Shown here: positions 37,835-47,296 of the stretch, one piece after another
How positions within the stretch are numbered: the stretch's first letter is position 1
How the letters are laid out: each line of letters starts with the position of its first letter
Assembly (NCBI GenBank): GCA_944380265.1
Contig: CALWGY010000003.1
Span: 80,032-144,031 of the forward strand
Origin: an uncultured Clostridia bacterium
GTDB lineage: Bacteria; Bacillota; Clostridia; Christensenellales; UBA1242
Length of the DNA stretch: 64,000 nucleotides
Direction: 5' to 3'
The notes under the pieces: generated by a model
The model's input: only the letters and a program-made list of their open reading frames with translations
Database searches by the model: none
Told to the model about the DNA's origin: nothing
Position numbers and translations under genes: made by a program

Positions 37835-38443
37835 ATGAAAAACACATTAACAAAAGTATTAACCATTGTAGCAATTGTTTTAGTTGGTTTAATTGCTGTT
37901 TCAGCAATTACATTAGCACTTGTTAAATCAAATTTTAATCAAGTTATTGATATGTCAAAGGTGGAAGGCATAACTGTTTACACCGATTCAAAAGACAACT
38001 ATTATTCAGAAGACACAAACAAAGAAGTTTTTGAACAACTTAAAAAACTTTATAACAAAGGAACAGAAGAAAGTGTTATTAGTGCACTTTTCCAAGGAGC
38101 TTATTCAAAAAGAGCAAAAGCAGAAGTTATAACAAGCACTGTTAGTGTTGACACATTAAAAAATCCTGCAAGTGGAACTTATGTTTTAAAGTTTAGTTTA
38201 AAGGACACACAACAACTAAAAGTTAATGGCGAAGTTGTTGAAGACAGTTCAAAATATGGTTCAGACAAATCAATTTACTACAACACTGTTTATGTTAACA
38301 TTGAAAATAACACTGCATTAACAAAAATTAGATGCTACATCATTTCTGAAACCAGCATTAATTACAGTTACACACAAGTTGATTTTGTTGCACACCACAG
38401 TGAATTATTCGACTATATTTCTGACCTAGATTTTCCTGGTTAA
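37835..38443 (+). CDS. Membrane-anchored extracytoplasmic protein, unknown
   Basis: I do not recognise this 202-residue protein. It has one N-terminal hydrophobic helix (about 6-29) with a basic start (MKNTLTK), which fits a signal anchor, and no lipobox Cys. The remaining ~170 residues are polar, rich in Ser, Thr, Lys and Tyr, with a probable beta-rich fold (YVLKFSLKDTQQLKVNG, YYNTVYVNIEN, RCYIISETSINYSYTQ). It has its own strong promoter and is followed by a bidirectional terminator, so it is a single-gene unit downstream of ftsH. Confidence 0.7.
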   Translation: MKNTLTKVLTIVAIVLVGLIAVSAITLALVKSNFNQVIDMSKVEGITVYTDSKDNYYSEDTNKEVFEQLKKLYNKGTEESVISALFQGAYSKRAKAEVITSTVSVDTLKNPASGTYVLKFSLKDTQQLKVNGEVVEDSSKYGSDKSIYYNTVYVNIENNTALTKIRCYIISETSINYSYTQVDFVAHHSELFDYISDLDFPG

Positions 38444-38460
38444 TAATTTAATTTAGTAAC

Positions 38461-38492
38461 AAAAAAGAACGAAAATTAATTCGTTCTTTTTT
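38461..38492. terminator. Bidirectional terminator
   Basis: GAACGAA (38467-38473) and TTCGTTC (38480-38486), flanked by six A and eight T residues. The same hairpin, with one loop change, recurs at 42664-42697. Confidence 0.9.
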
Positions 38493-38556
38493 TTGTTTAA
38501 CTTAAAACTTTTTATGTTGAAACATTTTTACATTTAATATTTATAACATTAATTTG

Positions 38557-40002
38557 TTATTTTATTGGGTTTAAAATGTTTTTTAGTGTTATGGTTTTAA
38601 CTTTTGTTACAGCATCAAATGTGCTCATAACACCTTCTGTTCCAATTCCGGAAAATTTGTAACCGCCAAAAGGCATTTCAAAACTGCGGTGGAAACTTGC
38701 ACCATTAATAACAGTTCCGCCACATTCAAGTTGTTTAACAACATTGAAAGCGGTTGTTATGTTTTTTGTGAAAACGCAACCACTCAAACCAAATTTTGAA
38801 GAGTTTGCAATTTTTATTGCTTCGCTCACAGTTTTGAATGGGATAACCGAAACAACTGGTCCAAAAATTTCTTCATCGGTTGCAACATCGGCAGTTGCAG
38901 GAATGTTTGTTATTAATGTTGGATAAATTGTTGCACGTTTTCTTTGTCCGCCCAAAACAAGTTTTCCGCCTTGTTCAACAACTTTTTTAATTTGATTTTC
39001 AACTTTAATTGCTGCGGCTTCGGTTACTAGGCAACTAATGTCGGTTCCGTTTTTAAGTGGGTCACCAACTTTTAGTTTGTTAAGCCTTGCAACTGCTTTT
39101 TCAACAAATTCATCCAAAACAGTTTCCTGAACCAAAAATCTTTTTGAAGCACAACAAACTTGTCCGTTGTTGTACATTCTGCCCCAAATCATTTCTTCCA
39201 CAGCAAGATCGATGTCGGCATCTTCAAGCACAATGAATGCATCGTTTCCGCCAAGTTCAAGGGCGGTGTGTGCAAGGTTTTGTGCTGCGTTTAAGTAAGT
39301 TAAAATTCCAACAGCGGTGCTACCTGTGAAAGTTATGTTGTTAACAAGTGGGTGTGTTGCAAGGGCGTTTCCTGTTTTAGGACCATCACCAGTTACAACA
39401 CTAACAACTTCTTTTGGAATGCCTGCTTTTAACAACAGTTCCACAAGTTTAATAAGTGTTAGTGGGTTTTGGTGTGGTGGTTTAACAACAACAGCATTTC
39501 CTGCAAGCAATGCAGGTGCAACTTTTTGGTCGAACAAGTCGCAAGGGAAGTTGAAAGGAATTATGCATGCAACCACGCCAACTGGTTCTCTAAGTGTTAG
39601 TTGCAAAGTTTTTTCTTGTCCTGCTTCTGTTCCAAAAGGAATAACGTTTCCGTAAAGGTGTTTTGCTTTTTCAATAAAGCCTTCAAATCCAATTCTAACA
39701 TTGCCAATTTCGGCATGTGCTTGGCTTAATGGTTTTCCTGTTTCGATTGACAAAGTTAATGCCAAGTCTTTTTCGTTTTCATCAACCAAATCTAAAAATT
39801 TCTTTAAAATTTCAACTTTTTTGGTTAATGGAACATCTTTCCAAGTTAAATATCCTTTGTGTGCAGTTTTAACAGCCAAATCAACATCTTTTTTTGAAGC
39901 GTTTGGAACTGTGTCGTAAACTTTTCCGGTGTAAGGATTAACAATGTTTAATGTTTGTTTGTCGGAAGAATCAAGATATTTTCCGTTAATAATCATTTTC
40001 AT
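38557..40002 (-). CDS. NAD(P)-dependent aldehyde dehydrogenase
   Basis: The 481-residue enzyme is a classical aldehyde dehydrogenase: PFNFPCDLFDQKVAPALLAG is the substrate/cofactor region, FTGSTAVG the cofactor loop, LELGGNDAF holds the general-base Glu (~249), and GQVCCASKR holds the nucleophile Cys (~283). It oxidises an aldehyde to an acid with NAD(P). Sequence style is closest to lactaldehyde and succinate-semialdehyde dehydrogenases. The start has AAGGAGAA, overlapping the 12-bp gap after the FIST gene, so the two form an operon. A FucO-like alcohol dehydrogenase lies divergently, which suggests a shared aldehyde substrate such as lactaldehyde (inference). Confidence 0.93.
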   Translation of the reverse strand: MKMIINGKYLDSSDKQTLNIVNPYTGKVYDTVPNASKKDVDLAVKTAHKGYLTWKDVPLTKKVEILKKFLDLVDENEKDLALTLSIETGKPLSQAHAEIGNVRIGFEGFIEKAKHLYGNVIPFGTEAGQEKTLQLTLREPVGVVACIIPFNFPCDLFDQKVAPALLAGNAVVVKPPHQNPLTLIKLVELLLKAGIPKEVVSVVTGDGPKTGNALATHPLVNNITFTGSTAVGILTYLNAAQNLAHTALELGGNDAFIVLEDADIDLAVEEMIWGRMYNNGQVCCASKRFLVQETVLDEFVEKAVARLNKLKVGDPLKNGTDISCLVTEAAAIKVENQIKKVVEQGGKLVLGGQRKRATIYPTLITNIPATADVATDEEIFGPVVSVIPFKTVSEAIKIANSSKFGLSGCVFTKNITTAFNVVKQLECGGTVINGASFHRSFEMPFGGYKFSGIGTEGVMSTFDAVTKVKTITLKNILNPIK

Positions 40003-40014
40003 ATTGTGTTCTCC

Positions 40015-41181
40015 TTATTTTGCAAATGCTGTAAATGATAGCATTAATCCACCGCAAGTGTTACGTCCATCTTTTTCATAGCCATATTCACCAAAAGTGA
40101 ATTCTGTTATAAATGGTGTGTTTGGAACAACACGTTTAATTGCGTCATAAACTTCATTAATTCTTGCATCAATGCCTGCACGTCTGCCACCGCAGTGAAC
40201 CAAATGATAGAATGCAGCAGGTTTGCCCAAACGTTTGTTTAGTTCAACCAAAGTGGTTTCAACGCTTTTAATTAATTCATCAACGCTTGCTTCCATTCTA
40301 ATAACGCAAGTGCCAGTTGCAAGTTTGTTACCAATGTTCATGCTAAAATCAGCATTGCCTGCCATTGGGTGACGAATTGCAATCAAATCGCCAAGTGGGT
40401 CCTTAACTCCAAGTGGGCTTGTTATTGTTGCAGAAAGCAAGTTTCCACCCATTAATTGTTTTGGATTCATGCCACGCCATTTTGCATATTCTTTAAGGGC
40501 TGGCTTTCCGTTGATTTCAACCAAAGTGCGGTGCCCATCAACTTTTGTTATAATGCCCATATCTGTGGTTTCACGATATGCACCAGTAAACACGTTTGCA
40601 AAATCTTTGTTAGTGTAAATAAATGCAACAGCAACACCTTCTGGGAAAACTGTTGTGTTTGCAAACAAACTCCAATTTCCTTCAATTGTGTTGTCGGCAG
40701 CAGAACCACCAAAGAAAGGAACACGGCCAACAACTTTTGAAATTCCTTTTAGGAAATATTCTTCTTCGGTTGGGCTTGCAGCCATGTACATAACTTGTGG
40801 AGCATAGTTAAATCCAGCATCTTTAAGTGCTTTTTTAGCAACAGCTTCACCCATTGCAACAGCACATTCATCTGGTGATGATTTTTTAACACATGCAACA
40901 CCAACTTCCAAGTCGTTGCCACAAACTGTTAAAATTCCAACAAATGGTGTGTTTCCGCCAACATATCCGTTTGGCAAAATCACTCCGGTAAACGACGTGT
41001 TTCCAATAATTGGGCAGTCGTAAACCTGTTTTAATCCTTCAATAACTTTTTTAACATTGTAGTCGCAACTAACGTAAGCAAAAATTATTTTGGCAGTTGA
41101 ACTGTGTCCTGCCATTTTTGCAGCTTCAATTCCTGCTTGAAGTGCGTTTTGGTTTGTACTAAAACCATTGTAAGCATTCAT
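40015..41181 (-). CDS. FIST domain protein
   Basis: The 388-residue protein consists of FIST-N and FIST-C domains, a sensory module predicted to bind small ligands such as amino acids. Marks are FAYVSCDYNVKKVIEG and the following CPIIGNTSFTGV in the N half, FFGGSAADN, and in the C half VHCGGRRAGI and a final FGEYGYEKDGRNTCGGLML (GE-G pattern). No output domain is fused. The frame extends to 41214, but AAAGGGGGAAA sits between that and the ATG at 41181. It is the first gene of an operon with aldehyde dehydrogenase. A free-standing FIST protein with alcohol and aldehyde dehydrogenases is an unusual group. Confidence 0.88.
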   Translation of the reverse strand: MNAYNGFSTNQNALQAGIEAAKMAGHSSTAKIIFAYVSCDYNVKKVIEGLKQVYDCPIIGNTSFTGVILPNGYVGGNTPFVGILTVCGNDLEVGVACVKKSSPDECAVAMGEAVAKKALKDAGFNYAPQVMYMAASPTEEEYFLKGISKVVGRVPFFGGSAADNTIEGNWSLFANTTVFPEGVAVAFIYTNKDFANVFTGAYRETTDMGIITKVDGHRTLVEINGKPALKEYAKWRGMNPKQLMGGNLLSATITSPLGVKDPLGDLIAIRHPMAGNADFSMNIGNKLATGTCVIRMEASVDELIKSVETTLVELNKRLGKPAAFYHLVHCGGRRAGIDARINEVYDAIKRVVPNTPFITEFTFGEYGYEKDGRNTCGGLMLSFTAFAK

Positions 41182-41228
41182 TTTTTTATTTCCCCCTTTT
41201 AAATGAATTTCCATATTAAAAGTGTAAC

Positions 41229-41234
41229 ATTATA
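41229..41234 (-). promoter_or_regulatory. Possible -10 of the FIST-ALDH operon
   Basis: TATAAT on the minus strand, about 48 bp before the FIST start. No good -35 is visible. Confidence 0.4.
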
Positions 41235-41288
41235 AATTTTTTTTAACAAACATTTTGTAATAACTTGGCAAATTTTGTAAATTAATAT

Positions 41289-41317
41289 TTTACTAATTTA
41301 GGCAAAAACTATATAAT
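41289..41317 (+). promoter_or_regulatory. Promoter of the alcohol dehydrogenase gene
   Basis: TTTACT (41289-41294), 17-bp spacer, TATAAT (41312-41317), 60 bp before the start. It shares the 195-bp divergent gap with the FIST operon. Confidence 0.7.
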
Positions 41318-41376
41318 AATATTGTTAGTAAAAATTATTAAATTATTAAAATTTTATTAATGTGAGGAGAAAAAAA

Positions 41377-42531
41377 ATGGAAAGAGTTATTTTAAACGAA
41401 ACTAGTTATTTTGGCTATGGTTCAATTAGTGAACTTAAAAACATTTTAAATTCTAGGGGCTACAAAAAAGTTTTGGCATTAACCGATGCTGAACTAATTA
41501 AGTTTGGAGTTTTTGAAAAAGTTGAAAATGTTTTAAAAGTTGCAAAAGTAAAATATATGGTGTTTTCAGAAATTCAAGCAAACCCAACTGTTGAAAATGT
41601 TAAAAATGCATTAAAAGCATTAAAGAAAAGCAAAGCAGATGTTTTGGTTGCTGTTGGTGGCGGAAGTGTTATTGACACAGCAAAAGCAGTTTCTGTTATT
41701 GCAACAAACCCAGATTTTAACGATGTTGTTAGCCTTGATGGAACAGCAAACACAAAACACAAAGGCATGCCATTAATTGCCTGCCCAACAACTGCTGGGA
41801 CTGCTGCCGAAGTTACAATTAACTATGTTATAACTGACACAACTCGTGGTAAAAAAATGGTTTGCGTTGACCCACACGACATACCAAGTGTTGCAATTGT
41901 TGATGCTTCACTTATGGAAACAATGCCAAAGGGCATAACCGCAAGCACCGGCATGGACGCATTAACTCATGCACTTGAATGCTTAATAACAAAAGGTGCA
42001 ACACAACTAAGCGACATGTTTGCTTTGGAAGCGGCAAAAACCATTTATAAATATCTTCCAATTGCTGTTAAAGATGGCAAAAACCGTGAAGCACGCGAAA
42101 AAATGGCTTATGCACAATATGTTGCAGGAATGGGATTTAGTAATGTTGGATTAGGTATTGTTCACTCAATGGCACACCCATTAGGTGGCAGATTTAACAT
42201 TGCGCACGGTCTTGCAAATGCAATGATTTTGCCAACAGTTTTAAAATATAACATGGAAAGCCCATCACTTCCAAAATATAGATTGATGGCACAAATTTTT
42301 GGAGTTAAAACAGAAGGATTGACTGATGAACAATGTGCTAAAAAAGCAATTGCTTGTGTTGAAAAATTGAAAAAAGAAGTTGGCATTCCAGAAAAATTGA
42401 GTGAACTAGGAATCACCGAAAAAGATTTGGACGTTTTGTCGGTTGATGCATACAACGATGTTTGCACAGGTGGAAACCCACGTGAAACAAGTGTTGCCGA
42501 CATTAAAAAACTTTACAAGAAAATTCTGTAA
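41377..42531 (+). CDS. Iron-containing alcohol dehydrogenase, FucO-like
   Basis: The 384-residue enzyme belongs to the group III iron alcohol dehydrogenases and reads most like FucO (lactaldehyde:1,2-propanediol oxidoreductase). NAD is bound by VGGGSVIDTAKAV. The metal ligands correspond to Asp193 and His197 (TGMDALTHALE), His267 (SMAHPLGG) and His277 (IAHGLANA). FucO reduces lactaldehyde to propanediol during anaerobic fucose or rhamnose breakdown. GAGGAGA precedes the ATG at 41377; an upstream GTG at 41362 is inside the ribosome binding site. It diverges from the FIST-aldehyde dehydrogenase operon. No fucose or rhamnose genes are nearby, so the substrate is open. Confidence 0.92.
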   Translation: MERVILNETSYFGYGSISELKNILNSRGYKKVLALTDAELIKFGVFEKVENVLKVAKVKYMVFSEIQANPTVENVKNALKALKKSKADVLVAVGGGSVIDTAKAVSVIATNPDFNDVVSLDGTANTKHKGMPLIACPTTAGTAAEVTINYVITDTTRGKKMVCVDPHDIPSVAIVDASLMETMPKGITASTGMDALTHALECLITKGATQLSDMFALEAAKTIYKYLPIAVKDGKNREAREKMAYAQYVAGMGFSNVGLGIVHSMAHPLGGRFNIAHGLANAMILPTVLKYNMESPSLPKYRLMAQIFGVKTEGLTDEQCAKKAIACVEKLKKEVGIPEKLSELGITEKDLDVLSVDAYNDVCTGGNPRETSVADIKKLYKKIL

Positions 42532-42663
42532 TTTAAAAATTGAAGAACCAAAAAATTGAAAAATTATAAATGTTAATAATTTACTTATTGGTTTTTTAAA
42601 TTAAAGTTAAAATACTTTAAAAAAAACAAAAAAGTTTTGCTTAAAACAACTTGAAAAATAAAT

Positions 42664-42697
42664 AAAAAAGAACGAAAATGAATTCGTTCTTTTTTTT
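42664..42697. terminator. Bidirectional terminator
   Basis: GAACGAA (42670-42676) with TTCGTTC (42683-42689), flanked by A and T runs, almost identical to the one at 38461-38492. Confidence 0.9.
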
Positions 42698-42757
42698 GTT
42701 ACTTAATTTTTTATAATTGTTTTATGTTTGGTTTTATTTAACAATTTTTATGTGTGT

Positions 42758-43186
42758 TTAGTTTTGTTCTTCGTTATTTGTTTTTTCGTTTTTTAAATTT
42801 TTACTGTCAGAGTTTTTATCGTTTAAATTTTCATTGCTGGTGTTTTTGTTGTGTTGTTTTTTCTTTGATTTTTTTGTGTTTTGTGATGTAGGTGAAGGTT
42901 CTTCGGTTTTGTGTTCTTCATTAATTTTTGCATTTTTTGTTATGTTGTTAACACTTTCTGCATTTTGTTGTTTTAGTTTTTTAATTATTCCTTTATAGTA
43001 GGTTTTTTGCACCTTTTTTAACAACTTAATAATTTCTGGATTATATGCTCCAACAAAGGAAGTAAAAACATCGCCGTTGTTGTTTAACGAAATTGTTAAT
43101 GCAGTGCAAACATCTTCTTCCACCAAAACTTCTTTGTTTTTTGTTATTTTAATATTAAGTTCGTTTAAGGTTTTATATTTTTCCAT
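42758..43186 (-). CDS. Small protein with disordered tail, unknown
   Basis: I do not recognise this 142-residue protein. The first ~85 residues look folded (TLNELNIKITKNKEVLVEED, then FTSFVGAYNPEIIKLLKKVQ and YYKGIIKKLKQQ). The last ~60 residues are low-complexity Asn, Lys, Glu and Ser. AAAGGAAG marks the ATG at 43186; a longer frame to 43210 includes that site. It follows ychF by 52 bp on the same strand and may share its transcript. Confidence 0.6.
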   Translation of the reverse strand: MEKYKTLNELNIKITKNKEVLVEEDVCTALTISLNNNGDVFTSFVGAYNPEIIKLLKKVQKTYYKGIIKKLKQQNAESVNNITKNAKINEEHKTEEPSPTSQNTKKSKKKQHNKNTSNENLNDKNSDSKNLKNEKTNNEEQN

Positions 43187-43238
43187 AACACAATCTTCCT
43201 TTAAAAACACAAATTTTATTTATGTTTAAATTTTGTTT

Positions 43239-44336
43239 TTAAACATTAAATTTAAACAAAATAACATCTCCATCTTTAACAACATAGTCTTTGCCTTCCA
43301 TTCTAACTTTGCCTTTTTCTTTTGCTTTTAAAAAGTTTCCGGCTTCAACCAAGTCTTCATAACTAACAATTTCTGCTTTAATAAAGCCACGTTCAAAATC
43401 GGTGTGGATTTTTCCAGCCGCTTTTGGTGCTTTTGTTCCTTTTGTTATTGTCCATGCTCTAACTTCTTTTTCGCCAGCAGTTAAGTAGCTAATAAGCCCC
43501 AACAAGTCGTAACTTGCAACAATTAATTTGCTAAGTCCGGTTTCTTTTAGTCCAAGTTCAGTTTTAAAAAGTTCAGCTTCTTCATCGGAAAGTGAACAAA
43601 GTTCTTCTTCAAATTTTGCACAAACAACCACAACTTTTGCGTTTTCTTTTTTTGCAAAATCTTTAACTTGTTTAACATATTCAATGCTGTCTTCATCTTG
43701 TGCAATTTGGTCATCGGAAATGTTTGCACAATAAATAACTGGTTTAGATGTTATTAAAAAGAAACTTTTAATTAGTTCTTTTTCTTCATCAGTTGCATTG
43801 TAACTTCTAACAGGCTTTTCGTTTTCTAACAAGTTTTGTAGTTTTTGAAGCAAATTAACTTCATCAATAATTTCTTTGTTTCCAGTTTTGTAAAGTTTTT
43901 GTGATTTTTCTAGCCTTTTGTTAACCGCTTCTAGGTCCGACAAAATTAGTTCCAAATTAATTTCTTCAATATCTCTAATTGGATTAACACTTCCATCAAC
44001 ATGGGTTATGTTTGGGTTGTCGAAACATCTAACAACATGAACAATTGCATCAACTTCTCTAATGTGGCTTAAAAATTTGTTTCCCAAACCTTCGCCTTTG
44101 CTTGCACCTTTAACAAGACCAGCAATGTCAACAAATTCAATAATTGCAGGTGTTATTTTTTTTGTGTTATACATTTCGCCCAAAACTTCCAAACGATTGT
44201 CAGGAACCGCAACCACACCAACGTTTGGTTCAATGGTGCAAAAAGGATAGTTTTCGCTTGGAATACTGTTTTTTGTTATTGCATTAAAAAGTGTGCTTTT
44301 GCCAACGTTTGGCAATCCAACAACTCCTAGTTTCAT
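43239..44336 (-). CDS. ychF: Redox-regulated ATPase YchF (Obg family)
   Basis: YchF is an Obg-class P-loop protein that prefers ATP over GTP and binds ribosomes and the proteasome-like systems of its hosts. The 365-residue chain starts MKLGVVGLPNVGKSTLFNAI, has the switch region VDIAGLVKGASKGEGLGNKFL, a degenerate NKxD site (CANISDD, as expected for an ATPase), a coiled-coil insertion and a C-terminal TGS domain (ending KDGDVILFKFNV). Length is exactly typical. No ribosome binding site better than AGAT is visible just upstream (GGAGATAACC). Confidence 0.95.
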   Translation of the reverse strand: MKLGVVGLPNVGKSTLFNAITKNSIPSENYPFCTIEPNVGVVAVPDNRLEVLGEMYNTKKITPAIIEFVDIAGLVKGASKGEGLGNKFLSHIREVDAIVHVVRCFDNPNITHVDGSVNPIRDIEEINLELILSDLEAVNKRLEKSQKLYKTGNKEIIDEVNLLQKLQNLLENEKPVRSYNATDEEKELIKSFFLITSKPVIYCANISDDQIAQDEDSIEYVKQVKDFAKKENAKVVVVCAKFEEELCSLSDEEAELFKTELGLKETGLSKLIVASYDLLGLISYLTAGEKEVRAWTITKGTKAPKAAGKIHTDFERGFIKAEIVSYEDLVEAGNFLKAKEKGKVRMEGKDYVVKDGDVILFKFNV

Positions 44337-44605
44337 GGTTATCTCCGTAAAAAATTATTTTGCTTTAATAGTATATATTAAAAAATAAATAATTAAAAGT
44401 GAAAAACTAGAATTAATGGAACTAATTTGAAATATAATATTTTAAAATAAAAATATTTTTAGGAAAAACAGATTTTATAAAAATAGATTTTGGCAGAATT
44501 AATTAAACAAAAAGATTTAATACTTTAAGTTTAACAATTTTTGTTTTATGAAACTTTTAAAAAATATTTTTTAGTTAATAATAAATTAAAAAGAGAAGTT
44601 GAATT

Positions 44606-45451
44606 ATGTCAATTTGGGTAATTATAATTTTAGGGCTGGTGCAAGGGGCAAGCGAATTTTTGCCTATTAGTTCAAGCGGACATCTTGTGCTGTTTTACAA
44701 CATTTTTAAAGTTGAAGATAACACAATTTTGCTAAGTGTTATTTTGCATGTTGCCACACTTTTGGCTGTGTTGGTTTGTTATAGAAAACAAATTTTTGAA
44801 CTTATAAAACACCCCTTTTGCGAAACTAACAAAAAGTTGATTGTGGCAACAATTCCCACAGTTATAATTGTGATAATATTAAAAAACTTGGTTGAACAAA
44901 CATTTAGTGGCGATTTTATTATTGTTGGATTTATAATAACTGCAATTGTTTTGCTAATTTCACAAATGATGGATAACAAGTCAAACAAACAACAAAATAA
45001 TAACTTTGTGGCAGATGGTAACGTGTTTTTGACAGAACCATATAATATAACAAACTTAAATGTTTCCTATAAACAGGCATTGTTAATTGGCACAGCACAA
45101 GGCATTGCAATTTTTCCGGGCATTTCCAGAAGTGGTTCAACCATTGCAACAAGTTTAATTGCAGGTGTTAAAAAACGTGTTGCGGCAGACTTTTCATTTT
45201 TATTGAGCATACCAATTATTATTGGAGGACTTTTGTTTGAAGTGTTGGAAGTTTGCATGGGAAATGCAGAACTAAACATTAACTTTTTAAGTTTGGGTGT
45301 GGGCTTTTTGTTTAGTTTTTTAAGTGGTTTGTTATGCATAAACTTAATGCTAAAATTTGTAAAAAAACAAAAGTTAACTTTGTTCAGTTTTTATTTGGTT
45401 TTGCTGTCTTTGTTTTTGGTGTTAAACAAGTTTGTTTTCCATTTGTTTTAA
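44606..45451 (+). CDS. uppP: Undecaprenyl-diphosphatase (BacA type)
   Basis: UppP recycles the lipid carrier undecaprenyl pyrophosphate by dephosphorylation, which supports peptidoglycan synthesis and bacitracin resistance. The 281-residue, multi-helix protein has the two active-site motifs: LGLVQGASEFLPISSSGHL (about 7-25) and FPGISRSGSTIATSL (about 170-184). AAGAGAAG lies before the ATG. It stands alone with a terminator after it. The ABC transporter at the window start could also relate to bacitracin-type stress, but the two are far apart. Confidence 0.95.
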   Translation: MSIWVIIILGLVQGASEFLPISSSGHLVLFYNIFKVEDNTILLSVILHVATLLAVLVCYRKQIFELIKHPFCETNKKLIVATIPTVIIVIILKNLVEQTFSGDFIIVGFIITAIVLLISQMMDNKSNKQQNNNFVADGNVFLTEPYNITNLNVSYKQALLIGTAQGIAIFPGISRSGSTIATSLIAGVKKRVAADFSFLLSIPIIIGGLLFEVLEVCMGNAELNINFLSLGVGFLFSFLSGLLCINLMLKFVKKQKLTLFSFYLVLLSLFLVLNKFVFHLF

Positions 45452-45459
45452 AGTGTGAT

Positions 45460-45490
45460 TTAAAGTGCTTTTTAAATTGCACTTTTTATT
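45460..45490 (+). terminator. Terminator of uppP
   Basis: AAAGTGC (45462-45468) pairs with GCACTTT (45479-45485) over a 10-base loop, followed by T residues. Confidence 0.7.
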
Positions 45491-45509
45491 TTTAAAAATT
45501 TAATTTGTG

Positions 45510-45518
45510 TGATATTAT
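45510..45518 (+). promoter_or_regulatory. Extended -10 promoter of argS
   Basis: TGATATTAT at 45510-45518, 47 bp before the argS ATG. No T-box leader fits in so short a gap. Confidence 0.5.
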
Positions 45519-45564
45519 TTAACAGATAATGTATTTTTAAATATTTAATTGTAAGGAAGAATTT

Positions 45565-47274
45565 ATGAATTTAAAAAATGAAGTTTTACAAGAACTAAAA
45601 AAATTTGATTTAACATATAATTTATCTGATTTTGAAAACTTGTTTGTGCTTAGTGTTGATGCAAAAAATGGTGATGTTTGTTTGCCATGTTTTATGCTTG
45701 CAAAACAGTTTAAAACCGCGCCAAACATAATTGCTCAAAATTTGTGTGATGAAATTGCAAAGCAGGTTTCAAAAAATGGACTAATAGAAAAAGTGGAAGC
45801 GGTTAATGGTTACTTAAACATTTTTGCAAACAAGGAAATGGTTGCAAAAAAAATTGTTACTGAAATTTTAACTGAAAAACAAAACTTTGGAAAGTTTGAT
45901 TTATACAAAGGCAAAACCGTTGTTCTAGATTATTCAAGTGTTAACCTTGCAAAATATATGCACATAGGGCACTTAAAAACCACAATTATTGGTTTGGTTA
46001 TGAAAAACATTTGCAAGCAAGTTGGCTACAAAACAATTTCAATTAACTATGTTGGTGACTATGGCACACCTTTTGGGAAAATGATTACGGCTTATAAACA
46101 TTGGGGAAACAAAGAAGATGTTGAAAAACGCGGTGTTGATGCTGTGCAAGATTTGTATGTTAAATTTAACCAAGTTGCAGAAACCGATGAAAGTTTGAAC
46201 GATGAAGCAAGGTTATGGTTTAAAAAAATTGAAGAAGGCGACAAAGAAGCAGTTGAACTTTCAAATTGGATTATTGAACTTTGCAGGGGCGAAGTTGAAA
46301 GGCTTTGTAACGAACTTGGTGCAAAGTTTGATAGTTGGCGAGGAGAAAGATATTATTCCGATAAAATGCAACCAGTAATTGATGAGTTAAAAGCAGCAGG
46401 CTTAACAAAAGTTAGTGAAGGGGCAACTGTGGTTGACCTAGAAGAATATGGCTTGGGTGTTGCACTAATACAAAAAAGTGATGGCACAAGTTTGTATTTA
46501 ACACGTGACCTTGCAGCAGTTGAAGACAGATACAAAAACTATAAGTTTGACAAGGCAATTTATGTTACCGACATTGCTCAAAAATTGCACTTTAAACAGT
46601 TGTTTAAAATTGTGGAACTGCTTAAAAAACCTTATGCTGGAAAGTTGGAACATTTGGCTTATGGTAGATATAGTTTGCCAACAGGCAAAATTGCAAGCAG
46701 AATGGGAAAACAAGCGTTGCTTAAAGATTTGCTGGAAGCAGGCATTAACAAAAGCAAAGAAATTATGAAGGAACGTGGAACAAAAGTTAGTGATGCAAAC
46801 TTGGTTTCAAAACAAGTGGCAGTTGGTGCAATTTCGTTTGAAGCATTAAAGTATGAAAAGGTTAAGGACACCGTTTACGACATGGAAGCATCACTTAACT
46901 TTGATGGTGAAACATCGCCATATATGCAATACACATATGCACGTTGTTGCAGCATAATTGAAAAAGCAAATACTAACATAAATTTAAAAGAAGTTGATTT
47001 TAAAAACATAACAAGTGCGGAAGGTTTTGACCTAATAAAACTTTTAAACAAATTTCCACAAACAATTTTGGATGCGTATGAAAAACAAGAACCTTGCTTA
47101 ATTGTTAGGTTGCTTATGGACATTGCAAGCGAGTTTAACAAATTTTACACAAACAACAGAATAATTGATAATGGCGTGGTTAACATTAAATATTTAAGTG
47201 TGGTTAATGCCGTTAAAATTATTTTTGAAAATGGTTTTAAAATTGTTAACATTCCTGCAATTTCAAAAATGTAA
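45565..47274 (+). CDS. argS: Arginyl-tRNA synthetase
   Basis: ArgS charges tRNA-Arg. The 569-residue class I synthetase has the N-terminal Add-1 domain, the HIGH signature as YMHIGHLKTTIIG (about 131-143), GDYGTPFGKMI, a KMSK-equivalent region KIASRMGKQALLKDLL, and a C-terminal DALR anticodon-binding domain with PYMQYTYAR. The family usually reads H-V-GHLRST; here Lys replaces Arg after HIGHL. The C-terminus IPAISKM replaces the usual LG...PERM. Length is normal. TAAGGAAG precedes the ATG. Confidence 0.95.
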   Translation: MNLKNEVLQELKKFDLTYNLSDFENLFVLSVDAKNGDVCLPCFMLAKQFKTAPNIIAQNLCDEIAKQVSKNGLIEKVEAVNGYLNIFANKEMVAKKIVTEILTEKQNFGKFDLYKGKTVVLDYSSVNLAKYMHIGHLKTTIIGLVMKNICKQVGYKTISINYVGDYGTPFGKMITAYKHWGNKEDVEKRGVDAVQDLYVKFNQVAETDESLNDEARLWFKKIEEGDKEAVELSNWIIELCRGEVERLCNELGAKFDSWRGERYYSDKMQPVIDELKAAGLTKVSEGATVVDLEEYGLGVALIQKSDGTSLYLTRDLAAVEDRYKNYKFDKAIYVTDIAQKLHFKQLFKIVELLKKPYAGKLEHLAYGRYSLPTGKIASRMGKQALLKDLLEAGINKSKEIMKERGTKVSDANLVSKQVAVGAISFEALKYEKVKDTVYDMEASLNFDGETSPYMQYTYARCCSIIEKANTNINLKEVDFKNITSAEGFDLIKLLNKFPQTILDAYEKQEPCLIVRLLMDIASEFNKFYTNNRIIDNGVVNIKYLSVVNAVKIIFENGFKIVNIPAISKM

Positions 47275-47296
47275 AATTAAAAAGGCATAAAAAAAC

